A stretch of DNA of 6,571 bases from Azonexus sp. (GTDB taxonomy: Bacteria; Pseudomonadota; Gammaproteobacteria; Burkholderiales; Rhodocyclaceae): NCBI GenBank assembly GCA_030697085.1, contig JAUYQT010000558.1, positions 1 to 6,571 of the forward strand. Reading direction: 5' to 3'. The position numbers were made by a program, and so were the translations under genes. Below the pieces are notes generated by a model. It saw nothing but the letters and a program-made list of their open reading frames with translations, made no database searches and was not told the origin of the DNA. Below, in pieces: positions 1 through 5,922 of the stretch (its first letter is position 1; the number at the start of each line of letters is the position of its first letter).

Positions 1-954
1 TTGTTAAGTCGTGGGCAGCAACGTATTTCAAGCATCGATGTTTCCGGGGCTGTGATTCCGGCTAATCATATTGTCGCTTTGCCATTTTTTTCCTTGCGTA
101 AGGACTCAGTGGGAGGTGAGATGATAATTGGCGAAATCAGGCTTGCGCAGAGCCAGGTGACGGTTCGTGACTTGGCGCTACGGGATATCTCTGGCGTTAT
201 CCGTTTCAAGTCGGATGGCTCTATTGAAAATGCCTCATTTCAGGCAGTTGACCGTAGCATTCGCTTTACTGCAATGCCAACTGGTCAGGGACTCACTTTG
301 AATTTTGAGGGTTTGGGTTGGCGGCCCTTTGGTGCAGTGAGTTCATTCGACTCCCTTCAGGCCAGTGGTTTGCTGCAAAAAGACAAACTGCTTATTCAGC
401 ATTTCGACACTATTTTCTTGGGAGGTGTATTCAAGGGAAGCTTGATATTTGATTGGCGCAATGGGTTGGTATTTGCCGGAGATACGACGCTGAGTCGTCT
501 TGATTGCCGAAAGGTGAGTGCCACCTTCGCGCCGTCGTTAAAACTTGAGGGCGACCTTGCCGGTGCGTTGCATTTCAGTGCTGCTGGCGATAATTGGGAA
601 AATGTTTGGCAAGGTATTGAAGCAACGCTGGATGCTGAAATTACCGGTGGCACCCTTTTTGGTGTCGACCTGGGTGAGGCGGCGCGGCGCGGTGCGGGTT
701 CAGTGGTGCGCGCCGGTTCGACGAAATTTGAACGCTTACAGGCGATGCTGATGATTAATGCTCACCAGATCAGGGGGAGCGATATTCAGATGAGGGCAGG
801 GCTGATGACCGCTAGCGGCGAATTTGTCGCCAGCCGCGAAGGTCAGATAGATGGCAGTGTGAAAGTGAATATTCAGACAACGGCGACGAGCATGTCGGTG
901 CCCCTGGCGGTTTCTGGTGTATTACCCGACCTCGCGGTCAGTGGTCGAAAGTAA
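1..954 (+). CDS. AsmA-like envelope protein, C-terminal part (5' end outside the window)
   Basis: The reading frame is open from the first base to a TAA at 952-954, giving 317 residues. The TTG at position 1 is simply the window edge, so the true start most likely lies upstream; AsmA-family proteins are usually far longer and begin with a membrane anchor, which is not visible here. The last third (about residues 190-317) has the look of the AsmA C-terminal region: repeated short beta-strand-like segments, a 'GGTLFGVDLGEAARR' stretch near residue 215-230, a 'TKFERLQAMLMINAHQI' stretch, and a final 'VPLAVSGVLPDLAVSG' strand. Proteins of this family are anchored in the inner membrane, extend through the periplasm, and are linked to outer-membrane biogenesis and phospholipid transport; that role is family knowledge, not shown here. 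It converges on the aminotransferase gene. The family call is from pattern alone; the specific subfamily is not recognised. Confidence 0.7.
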   Translation: MLSRGQQRISSIDVSGAVIPANHIVALPFFSLRKDSVGGEMIIGEIRLAQSQVTVRDLALRDISGVIRFKSDGSIENASFQAVDRSIRFTAMPTGQGLTLNFEGLGWRPFGAVSSFDSLQASGLLQKDKLLIQHFDTIFLGGVFKGSLIFDWRNGLVFAGDTTLSRLDCRKVSATFAPSLKLEGDLAGALHFSAAGDNWENVWQGIEATLDAEITGGTLFGVDLGEAARRGAGSVVRAGSTKFERLQAMLMINAHQIRGSDIQMRAGLMTASGEFVASREGQIDGSVKVNIQTTATSMSVPLAVSGVLPDLAVSGRK

Positions 955-955
955 A

Positions 956-981
956 AAGGGCGAGACCGTAGTCTCGCCCTT
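956..981 (-). terminator. Rho-independent terminator of the aminotransferase gene, in the convergent gap
   Basis: An 11-bp perfect stem (956-966 pairing with 971-981) closes a 4-base loop (967-970). Read on the minus strand the GC-rich stem runs into a T tract (complement of 953-957), the standard form of an intrinsic terminator, and it lies 20 bases after the aminotransferase stop. On the plus strand the hairpin begins two bases after the stop codon of the AsmA-like gene. The T tract in that direction is interrupted (TTGGTATT), so termination of the plus-strand gene is probably weaker. Confidence 0.88.
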
Positions 982-1000
982 GGTATTGCCTAATTAGTGA

Positions 1001-2209
1001 TCAGGCCTTGGTGACTGCAGCGATCGCCTTGGCGACGTAATCGACATTCTTGGTGTTCAGGGCGGCGAGGCAGATGCGGCCGGTCGACACGGCGTAAATG
1101 CCAAATTCGTCTTTCATGCGCTCCACCTGGCCAGCGTTCAGGCCGGTGTAGGAGAACATGCCGCGTTGTTGAACCACAAAGGAGAAATCCTGGGCAACGC
1201 CCTGAGCTTTGATGGCGTCGACCAGGCCGGTACGCATGGCGCGAATGCGATCGCGCATGCCGGCCAGTTCGGTTTCCCACATCTGGCGCAGTTCTGGCGA
1301 GGCAAGTACGGCCGCGACCAGTGCTCCACCGTGAATCGGCGGGTTGGAATAATTGGTACGGATGACGCGCTTGAGTTGCGACATGACGCGCCCGGACTCT
1401 TCCTTGCCGGCAGTGACGATGGATAGTGCGCCAACGCGCTCGCCATAGAGCGAAAAGCTCTTGGAGAAAGAGCTGGAAACGAAGAATTGCAGGCCGGAGG
1501 CAGAGAAGGCACGAACCGCGACAGCATCGGCATCAATCCCGTCGGCAAAGCCCTGGTAGGCCATGTCGAGGAAGGGAACCAGGCTACGGTCACGGCAGAG
1601 CTCGACGACTTCTTGCCATTGGGCATCGGAGAGGTCAGCACCCGTCGGATTGTGGCAGCAGGCATGCAGGATGATGATCGAGCCGGCAGCCAGACCATTC
1701 AGGCAGGCCTTCATGGCGGAAAAGTCTACGCCACGGGTGGCGGCGTCGTAGTACGGGTAATTTTCAACGACAAAGCCGGCGGATTCAAACAAGGCGCGGT
1801 GGTTTTCCCACGATGGGTCGCTAATATAAACTTTAGCATCGGGGTTGAGGCGCTTCAGGTAATCAGCGCCGATTTTCAAGGCGCCAGTGCCGCCCAGCGC
1901 CTGAGCGGTGATGATTTGGCCGTTGGCGATAAGCGCCGAATCGGTACCAAACAGCAGGTTCTGGACCGCTTGGTTGTAGGCTGGAGCACCTTCGATTGGT
2001 TGGTAACCACGCGGTAATGCTGCCTTTACGCGGGTTTCTTCGGCAATCTTGATGGCGCCGAGTAGCGGAATTTTGCCATTGTCGTCAAAGTAGACGCCAA
2101 CGCCAAGGTTGACCTTGGTGCTGCGGGTATCGGCATTGAATGTTTCGTTCAGGCCGAGGATGGGGTCACGCGGGGCCATCTCAACCGCAGCAAAGATCGA
2201 CGAGGACAT
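1001..2209 (-). CDS. tyrB: Class I aromatic/aspartate aminotransferase (TyrB/AspC type)
   Basis: This cytoplasmic pyridoxal-phosphate (PLP) enzyme of 402 residues moves the amino group between aromatic amino acids or aspartate and 2-oxoglutarate. The key residues of aminotransferase subgroup I-alpha are all visible: Trp134 (DPSWENH) stacking on PLP, Asn187 (CCHNPTG), Asp215 and Tyr218 (FLDMAYQGF), the Schiff-base Lys250 (SSSFSKSFSLYGERVG), phosphate-binding Arg258, Arg284 (VIRTNYSNPP, equivalent to E. coli AspC Arg292, which binds the side-chain carboxylate) and Arg378 (TGRIC, equivalent to Arg386, which binds the alpha-carboxylate). The sequence around Lys250 is closer to TyrB and that around Arg284 closer to AspC, so dual substrate use is plausible and the symbol is tentative. 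I chose the ATG at 2207-2209 because GGAG lies five bases before it (complement of 2215-2218) and homologues begin MSSSIF-like; the upstream extension to 2299 runs into the uvrB start. The gene is divergent from uvrB and ends at a hairpin terminator. Confidence 0.93.
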   Translation of the reverse strand: MSSSIFAAVEMAPRDPILGLNETFNADTRSTKVNLGVGVYFDDNGKIPLLGAIKIAEETRVKAALPRGYQPIEGAPAYNQAVQNLLFGTDSALIANGQIITAQALGGTGALKIGADYLKRLNPDAKVYISDPSWENHRALFESAGFVVENYPYYDAATRGVDFSAMKACLNGLAAGSIIILHACCHNPTGADLSDAQWQEVVELCRDRSLVPFLDMAYQGFADGIDADAVAVRAFSASGLQFFVSSSFSKSFSLYGERVGALSIVTAGKEESGRVMSQLKRVIRTNYSNPPIHGGALVAAVLASPELRQMWETELAGMRDRIRAMRTGLVDAIKAQGVAQDFSFVVQQRGMFSYTGLNAGQVERMKDEFGIYAVSTGRICLAALNTKNVDYVAKAIAAVTKA

Positions 2210-2285
2210 AAGGTCTCCATGAAATAATAGTAACGTTGTCAGCGCAGCGCTTTCGCTGCGCGATGAAAATCCTGAGAATTTTAGC
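2210..2285. promoter_or_regulatory. Divergent intergenic region between the aminotransferase and uvrB
   Basis: These 76 bases must contain, or lie close to, the 5' signals of both outward-reading genes. The ribosome site of the aminotransferase is clear (GGAG on the minus strand at 2215-2218); that of uvrB is weak (GAGAA at 2274-2278, seven bases before the ATG). A TTGTCA at 2236-2241 resembles a -35 element for uvrB but has no good -10 at 16-18 bases. I could not find a convincing promoter for either gene, nor a CTGT-N8-ACAG LexA box. The most visible element is the hairpin at 2242-2261. Confidence 0.4.
2242..2261. repeat. Perfect inverted repeat (8-bp stem, 4-base loop) between divergent genes
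   Basis: GCGCAGCG at 2242-2249 pairs perfectly with CGCTGCGC at 2254-2261 around the loop CTTT. It ends 24 bases before the uvrB start, so it would be in the 5' leader of uvrB or of the aminotransferase if either transcript starts beyond it. There is no T tract in either direction (ATGAAAAT on one side, TGACAACG on the other), so it is not an ordinary intrinsic terminator. It could be a protein-binding dyad or a leader hairpin; the sequence does not decide. Confidence 0.6.
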
Positions 2286-4358
2286 ATGAGCGAAACCAAG
2301 TCCAGTATCCCGGTTGTCTGCTTTGAGGGTAGTCCTTACCGGCTGCATCAACCTTTTCCGCCCGCCGGTGATCAGCCAGAAGCCATTCGTCTGTTAATCG
2401 AAGGTCTGGCCGATGGCTTGTCCTTCCAGACCCTGCTTGGCGTGACCGGTTCCGGCAAGACCTACACGATGGCCAACGTAATTGCCCGAACCGGGCGGCC
2501 GGCGTTGATATTGGCGCCGAACAAGACGCTGGCAGCGCAGCTTTACTCGGAATTCAAGGAATTTTTTCCGGAAAATGCGGTTGAGTATTTCGTTTCGTAC
2601 TACGACTACTACCAGCCTGAAGCTTACGTGCCTTCACGCGATCTGTTTATCGAGAAGGACAGCTCGATCAATGACCATATCGAGCAGATGCGGCTTTCCG
2701 CGACCAAGAGCCTGATTGAGCGACGCGATGTAATCATTGTCGCCACGGTTTCCTGTATTTATGGTCTTGGCGACCGCGACGAATACCACAACATGATTCT
2801 GACCATGCGGGTTGGTGACCGGCTTGACCAGCGTGCCATTGTCAAACGCCTGATCGACATGCAGTACGACCGCAATGATATCGATTTCCATCGCGGTATT
2901 TTCCGTGTACGTGGCGACATCATCGACATCTTTCCAGCCGAGCATGCTGAGCACGCCATTCGCATTTCGCTGTTCGACGATGAAATCGAAAGTCTGCAGT
3001 TTTTCGACCCGCTGACCGGGCATCTGTTACACAAAGCATTACGTTTTACGGTGTTTCCAGCCTCGCATTACGTGACGCCGCGGGCGACAGTCTTGCGTGC
3101 AGTTGAGGCCATCAAGGATGAATTGCGGCAGCGCGTTGATTTTTTCACTAAAAATAATCAACTGGTTGAAGCGCAACGTATTGAGCAACGAACCAAATTT
3201 GATCTTGAACTGCTCGACCAGATTGGTTTCTGCAAGGGCATCGAAAATTATTCACGCCATTTTTCCGGGCGTAAACCCGGTGAGGCGCCGCCGACGTTGA
3301 TCGATTATCTGCCGCTGGATGCGTTGATGTTTATCGACGAGTCACATGTTTCCATCGGGCAGGTCGGCGGTATGTACAAAGGTGATCGTTCGCGCAAGGA
3401 AAACCTGGTGAATTATGGATTTCGTCTGCCCTCGGCGCTGGATAATCGACCGCTACAATTCAACGAATTTGAAGCACATATGCGGCAGACGGTTTTTGTC
3501 TCTGCAACACCTGCCGACTATGAAAATCAGCATGCCGGGCAAGTGGTTGAACAGGTGGCGAGACCGACCGGATTGATTGACCCGGAGGTTATTGTCCGCC
3601 CGGCGATGACTCAGGTTGATGATCTGATGGGTGAGATCCAGAAGCGGATCAAGGTGGGCGAGCGCGTTTTGGTGACGACGTTGACCAAGCGTATGTCCGA
3701 AGATCTAACAGACTTTCTCGCTGAAAACGGGATCAAGGTTCGTTACCTGCATTCGGATATTGATACGGTTGAGCGCGTTGAAATTATTCGCGACCTGCGA
3801 CTTGGAGAGTTTGATGTACTGGTCGGCATCAATTTGTTGCGTGAAGGTCTCGATATTCCCGAGGTTTCGCTGGTTGCTATTCTTGATGCGGATAAAGAGG
3901 GTTTTTTGCGCTCTGAGCGCTCATTGATTCAGACGATTGGCCGCGCCGCGCGGCATATCCATGGCACGGCCATTCTGTATGCTGATAAGATTACTAAATC
4001 CATGCAGTTAGCTATTTTCGAAACGGGGCGGCGGCGGGAAAAGCAGATCAGCTTTAATGCGGAACACGGTATAACACCGCGCGGTGTGTCCAAGAAAATC
4101 AAGGATATTATCGACGGTGTTTATGATGTTGAATCTGCCAGAAGCGACCTGAAGGCGGCGCAGCAGCAGGCTACCTACGAAGCGATGGGTGAAAAAGAAG
4201 TGGCCAAGGAGATCAAACGTCTCGAGAAATTGATGCTCGAGTGTGCGAGAAACCTTGAATTCGAAAAAGCGGCGGCGGCCCGCGACGATCTTTTCCGACT
4301 CAAGGAGCGGATATTCGGCGTGGCGCAGCACGACTCTGACGGAGACGGGACAAAATGA
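2286..4358 (+). CDS. uvrB: UvrB, excinuclease ABC subunit B
   Basis: UvrB is the damage-verifying helicase-like subunit of nucleotide excision repair. It is loaded by UvrA, clamps the damaged strand and recruits UvrC for incision. At 690 residues it is near the family's usual length (E. coli 673). Visible landmarks in order: the N-terminal 'PAGDQPEAI' Q-motif-like segment (26-34), Walker A GVTGSGKT (52-59, Lys58), the tyrosine-rich beta-hairpin that inserts into DNA (about 101-116, [12 protein letters not shown]), Walker B with DESH (351-354), the '[11 protein letters not shown]' motif, the helicase C-terminal half with '[23 protein letters not shown]', motif [10 protein letters not shown] (549-556), and a C-terminal UVR domain (about 640-676) that contacts UvrC. 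No key residue appears to be missing. The ATG at 2286 gives the expected short N-terminal lead before the conserved region. The stop overlaps the next start as ATGA. E. coli uvrB is SOS-controlled, but I see no LexA box of the E. coli type here. Confidence 0.98.
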   Translation: MSETKSSIPVVCFEGSPYRLHQPFPPAGDQPEAIRLLIEGLADGLSFQTLLGVTGSGKTYTMANVIARTGRPALILAPNKTLAAQLYSEFKEFFPENAVEYFVSYYDYYQPEAYVPSRDLFIEKDSSINDHIEQMRLSATKSLIERRDVIIVATVSCIYGLGDRDEYHNMILTMRVGDRLDQRAIVKRLIDMQYDRNDIDFHRGIFRVRGDIIDIFPAEHAEHAIRISLFDDEIESLQFFDPLTGHLLHKALRFTVFPASHYVTPRATVLRAVEAIKDELRQRVDFFTKNNQLVEAQRIEQRTKFDLELLDQIGFCKGIENYSRHFSGRKPGEAPPTLIDYLPLDALMFIDESHVSIGQVGGMYKGDRSRKENLVNYGFRLPSALDNRPLQFNEFEAHMRQTVFVSATPADYENQHAGQVVEQVARPTGLIDPEVIVRPAMTQVDDLMGEIQKRIKVGERVLVTTLTKRMSEDLTDFLAENGIKVRYLHSDIDTVERVEIIRDLRLGEFDVLVGINLLREGLDIPEVSLVAILDADKEGFLRSERSLIQTIGRAARHIHGTAILYADKITKSMQLAIFETGRRREKQISFNAEHGITPRGVSKKIKDIIDGVYDVESARSDLKAAQQQATYEAMGEKEVAKEIKRLEKLMLECARNLEFEKAAAARDDLFRLKERIFGVAQHDSDGDGTK

Positions 4359-4834
4359 ACTTTCGCGTGCTGCTCGTGTGTATGGGCAATATCTGCCGTT
4401 CTCCGACCGCAGAAGTGGTTTTGCGGCAATATATCAAGCTCCATAATTTGGGCGATAAAGTCGAAGTTGACTCTGCAGGAACGCATGGTTATCACGTTGG
4501 TGAGGCGCCTGATTCAAGAACGCAGCGCGCTGCGGCCGTCCGTGGCTATAACCTTTCCCAACTTCGTGCGCGTAAGGTTGCCCGGCAGGATCTCGATTAT
4601 TTCGATCTGATTCTGGCCATGGATAAAAGCAACCTTGATAATCTGCGACGCATGGCAACCCCGGAACAGCAAGAGCGGATCAAGCTTTTTATGCAATACG
4701 CCAAAAATTTTGAGGATGATGAAGTGCCGGATCCTTACTATGGCCTTGGTCATGGATTTGATCTGGTTCTCGATATGGTTGAAGACGCAGCGCAAGGCTT
4801 GATCGAGGAGGTCAAGCAGAATTCGGTAGGTTAA
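4355..4834 (+). CDS. Low-molecular-weight protein tyrosine phosphatase
   Basis: This is a 159-residue cytoplasmic phosphatase of the LMW-PTP / arsenate reductase-like fold, the usual family length. The N-terminal P-loop CMGNICRS (residues 9-16) supplies the nucleophile Cys9 and phosphate-binding Arg15 of the CX5R signature, with Ser16 following. The general acid is Asp126 in VPDPYYG (124-130), and the DPY tyrosine is intact. The family hydrolyses phosphotyrosine by a cysteinyl-phosphate intermediate; bacterial members often act on tyrosine kinases of polysaccharide export. No such kinase is in this window, so the substrate is unknown. The start overlaps the uvrB stop by four bases (ATGA), and GGAG at 4341-4344, inside uvrB, serves as ribosome site with ten bases of spacing, so translation is probably coupled to uvrB. 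The TAA stop at 4832-4834 lies inside the TTAAA target duplication of the adjoining mobile element. Confidence 0.95.
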   Translation: MNFRVLLVCMGNICRSPTAEVVLRQYIKLHNLGDKVEVDSAGTHGYHVGEAPDSRTQRAAAVRGYNLSQLRARKVARQDLDYFDLILAMDKSNLDNLRRMATPEQQERIKLFMQYAKNFEDDEVPDPYYGLGHGFDLVLDMVEDAAQGLIEEVKQNSVG

Positions 4835-4835
4835 A
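4831..4835. repeat. Left copy of TTAAA target-site duplication
   Basis: TTAAA here is repeated at 5071-5075, directly outside the two ends of the inverted-repeat element. It includes the stop codon TAA of the phosphatase gene. The match can be extended leftward to nine bases (TAGGTTAAA at 4827-4835 and 5067-5075), but the right-hand TAGG is the end of the terminal repeat, so I read the extra four bases as coincidence. Confidence 0.8.
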
Positions 4836-4852
4836 CCTGGATTCCTCAGTTG
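4836..4852 (+). repeat. Left terminal inverted repeat of the small mobile element
   Basis: Seventeen bases beginning CCTGGATTC, matching the inverted right end except at position 4 (G here, A in the right end read from outside in). It begins one base after the stop codon of the phosphatase gene. Confidence 0.85.
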
Positions 4853-4915
4853 ACCGCTTGGCCCATCCTGGAAGACCCTGTGAACATTAGCTTCCCCGCC
4901 TTCGATGCACGTCGC

Positions 4916-4946
4916 CCAGTGGGTGAGAGTGCTACGCACCCGCTGG
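4916..4946. repeat. Internal hairpin of the mobile element
   Basis: CCAGTGGGTG (4916-4925) pairs with CACCCGCTGG (4937-4946), nine Watson-Crick pairs and one G-T pair, around an 11-base loop. A second, shorter hairpin follows at 4985-5000 (GCAGGC / GCCTGC, loop ATGA). Neither has a T tract, so neither is a standard terminator. Confidence 0.55.
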
Positions 4947-5053
4947 CACGTCTGGTCGGGCGTCCTGCTTTGTCGCGCCTCCTTGCAGGCATGAGCCTGC
5001 CGCGTCGTTGCTTCGCGCAGGCCATCCCGCCCAAACGCACCAGTAAGAGCGTC

Positions 5054-5070
5054 CAACTGAGGAATCTAGG
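5054..5070 (-). repeat. Right terminal inverted repeat of the small mobile element
   Basis: Read inward on the minus strand it begins CCTAGATTC and continues CTCAGTTG, one mismatch from the left end. TTAAA (5071-5075) follows directly outside it. Confidence 0.85.
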
Positions 5071-5075
5071 TTAAA
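5071..5075. repeat. Right copy of TTAAA target-site duplication
   Basis: This is the second copy of the five bases at 4831-4835. Removing the element together with one copy restores a continuous sequence in which the phosphatase stop codon is followed by GATAGG. Confidence 0.8.
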
Positions 5076-5143
5076 GATAGGATTTTCATTTTCTTGGTGA
5101 TGAAACCCAGTCTGACGCCACGCTATTCGCCCATTTAGCCGGG

Positions 5144-5162
5144 ATGTTGCAGTGCACCAAAA
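5144..5162 (+). promoter_or_regulatory. Upstream operator repeat of the phasin promoter (probable PhaR site)
   Basis: ATGTTGCAGTGCACCAAAA here recurs at 5203-5221 with one change (18 of 19 identical), 59 bases downstream. This copy ends five bases before the -35 element. The core TTGCAGTGCA is rich in TGC/GCA half-sites of the sort bound by PhaR, the PHA-responsive repressor of phasin genes. The PhaR assignment is inferred from placement and from what is known of phaP1 in Ralstonia eutropha (Cupriavidus necator), where sites lie at the transcript start and just upstream of -35. Confidence 0.7.
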
Positions 5163-5167
5163 AATGC

Positions 5168-5195
5168 TTGACGTAGGGGAATAATTCACTAGAAT
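5168..5195 (+). promoter_or_regulatory. Sigma-70-type promoter of the phasin gene
   Basis: TTGACG at 5168-5173 (five of six to the -35 consensus) and TAGAAT at 5190-5195 (five of six to the -10 consensus) are separated by 16 bases. The predicted transcript start is near 5202-5203, giving a 5' leader of about 62 bases. The second operator copy begins at the predicted start and the first ends just before the -35, so the promoter is bracketed. Confidence 0.75.
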
Positions 5196-5202
5196 GGGAG
5201 TC

Positions 5203-5221
5203 ATGTTGCAGTGCAGCAAAA
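5203..5221 (+). promoter_or_regulatory. Downstream operator repeat of the phasin promoter (probable PhaR site)
   Basis: ATGTTGCAGTGCAGCAAAA is the near-exact twin of 5144-5162. In this copy the dyad TTGC-N6-GCAA is perfect; in the upstream copy one base breaks it. It starts at the predicted transcript start, where a bound protein would block promoter opening or clearance. Confidence 0.7.
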
Positions 5222-5264
5222 TATTAGCAACGACGATTACCCCAACCCCACGGAGATTATTATC

Positions 5265-5804
5265 ATGACAACCACGCTTCAGGACTTCCCAAAATCCAGT
5301 TTTAATTTTGCGCTATTCTTCGCCAAAACTTCGTTTGATGGCATTGAGCGTATGGCGCTTTTGAACCTGGCCGCAGCACGCTCGGTTTTTGAAACCTCAC
5401 TCTCCAACATCACCGCCCTGCTTGGCGCCAAGGATGTTCAGGCCTTTGTCAGCTTGCAAAAAGAGCTGGCTAGCCCATCCATTGAGAAGGGTGTTGAGTA
5501 TTCCCGCAATGTGATTGCGATTGCCGCTGAAACCAAGGATAAATTGGCCAAGGAAGTTGAAACCAAGGTTGCTGAAACCAATGCCCAGGTTTCCGGCTAT
5601 GTTGAAAAGGCCCTTGCTTCTGCGCCGGCTGGTTCCGAAGTTGCTGTTGCTGCCGTCAAGACTGCCATCAAGTCGGCAAATGATGCGATGGATGGTATTA
5701 ACAAGGCTGCCAAGCAAGCTGCTGAAGTTGCTGAAGCCAGCGTTACTGCCGCAACCCAGGCAAGTATCAAGGCGGCCAAAGTAGTAACGACCAAAGCGGC
5801 CTAA
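5265..5804 (+). CDS. phaP: Phasin (PHA granule-associated protein, PhaP family)
   Basis: Phasins are small amphipathic proteins that coat cytoplasmic polyhydroxyalkanoate granules and set their number and size. This one has 179 residues, a normal size. The N-terminal half (about 10-105) follows the betaproteobacterial phasin pattern: an aromatic-hydrophobic start, a 'SFDGIERMALLNLAAARSVFE' helix, 'LLGAKDVQAFVSLQKELASPSIEKGVEYSRNV' and 'IAAETKDKL'. The second half carries the typical 'SAPAGSEVAVAAVKTAIKSANDAMDGINKAAKQAAEVAEA' helix (about 119-157) and an Ala/Lys-rich tail. There is no signal peptide or membrane segment. I chose the ATG at 5265 because GGAG (5252-5255) stands nine bases before it; the in-frame GTG at 5211 lies inside the operator repeat and would add 18 residues with no family likeness. 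It has its own promoter and terminator and is probably monocistronic. The PHA synthase genes are not in this window. Confidence 0.93.
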   Translation: MTTTLQDFPKSSFNFALFFAKTSFDGIERMALLNLAAARSVFETSLSNITALLGAKDVQAFVSLQKELASPSIEKGVEYSRNVIAIAAETKDKLAKEVETKVAETNAQVSGYVEKALASAPAGSEVAVAAVKTAIKSANDAMDGINKAAKQAAEVAEASVTAATQASIKAAKVVTTKAA

Positions 5805-5834
5805 TTAGCGCCGACTACTTCTCAAGTAGATATT

Positions 5835-5860
5835 AAAAACCGGAGCCTGCTCCGGTTTTT
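5835..5860 (+). terminator. Bidirectional Rho-independent terminator between phasin and soxZ
   Basis: CCGGAG (5840-5845) pairs with CTCCGG (5850-5855) around the loop CCTG, extended by A5 (5835-5839) and T tract TTTTTTT (5856-5862). The hairpin lies 30 bases after the phasin stop. Because the A tract mirrors the T tract, the same structure has a T5 run on the minus strand and can also end the soxYZ transcript, whose last stop is about 60 bases away. Confidence 0.92.
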
Positions 5861-5922
5861 TTATGTCAAGCATCGCCGCAATGCATGGTTTAGATCCGAA
5901 AGAGGCGGCATCGGTTTATTGC

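Larger units (their letters stand above)
4836..5070. mobile_element. 235-bp non-autonomous element (MITE-like) with terminal inverted repeats, IS1380-like ends
   Basis: The left end CCTGGATTCCTCAGTTG (4836-4852) and the right end CAACTGAGGAATCTAGG (5054-5070) are reverse complements at 16 of 17 positions. The element is flanked by TTAAA on both sides, as expected of a transposition event. It encodes no transposase: the open frames that cross it have no family resemblance. Two internal hairpins are visible (4916-4946 with a 10-bp stem including one G-T pair; 4985-5000 with a 6-bp stem). The ends begin CCTRGATTC, which resembles the ends of ISEcp1 and other IS1380-family elements, and that family is known for short AT-rich duplications of this kind; the assignment is from memory and tentative. 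Such an element would depend on a transposase encoded elsewhere. It separates the uvrB-phosphatase pair from the phasin promoter. Confidence 0.85.

Noticed and set aside
2210..2299. N-terminal extension of the aminotransferase from 2299
   Set aside because: It would overlap the uvrB start, has no family resemblance, and the ATG at 2209 has a good ribosome site.
4850..4880. TTGACC at the left end of the mobile element as part of an outward or inward promoter
   Set aside because: No -10 element lies at 16-18 bases, so there is no supported promoter.
4514..5056. Minus-strand open frame of 180 codons across the phosphatase gene and the mobile element
   Set aside because: It is antisense to the well-supported phosphatase over half its length, and its mobile-element half shows no transposase motif or other family likeness.
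4850..5074. Short open frames on both strands inside the 235-bp element (for example 4846-5040 minus)
   Set aside because: They are confined to the element, lack ribosome sites and recognisable domains, and are best explained by GC-rich repeat sequence.
4827..5075. Nine-base direct repeat TAGGTTAAA as a longer target duplication
   Set aside because: The right-hand TAGG belongs to the terminal inverted repeat, so a five-base TTAAA duplication is the simpler reading.
5211..5264. N-terminal extension of the phasin from a GTG at 5211
   Set aside because: The GTG is within the operator repeat close to the predicted transcript start and has no ribosome site; the ATG at 5265 has GGAG at the right distance and a family-like N-terminus.
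5597..5794. Minus-strand open frame with hydrophobic Ala/Leu-rich translation within the phasin gene
   Set aside because: It is the antisense shadow of the Ala/Lys-rich phasin helices, not an independent membrane protein.
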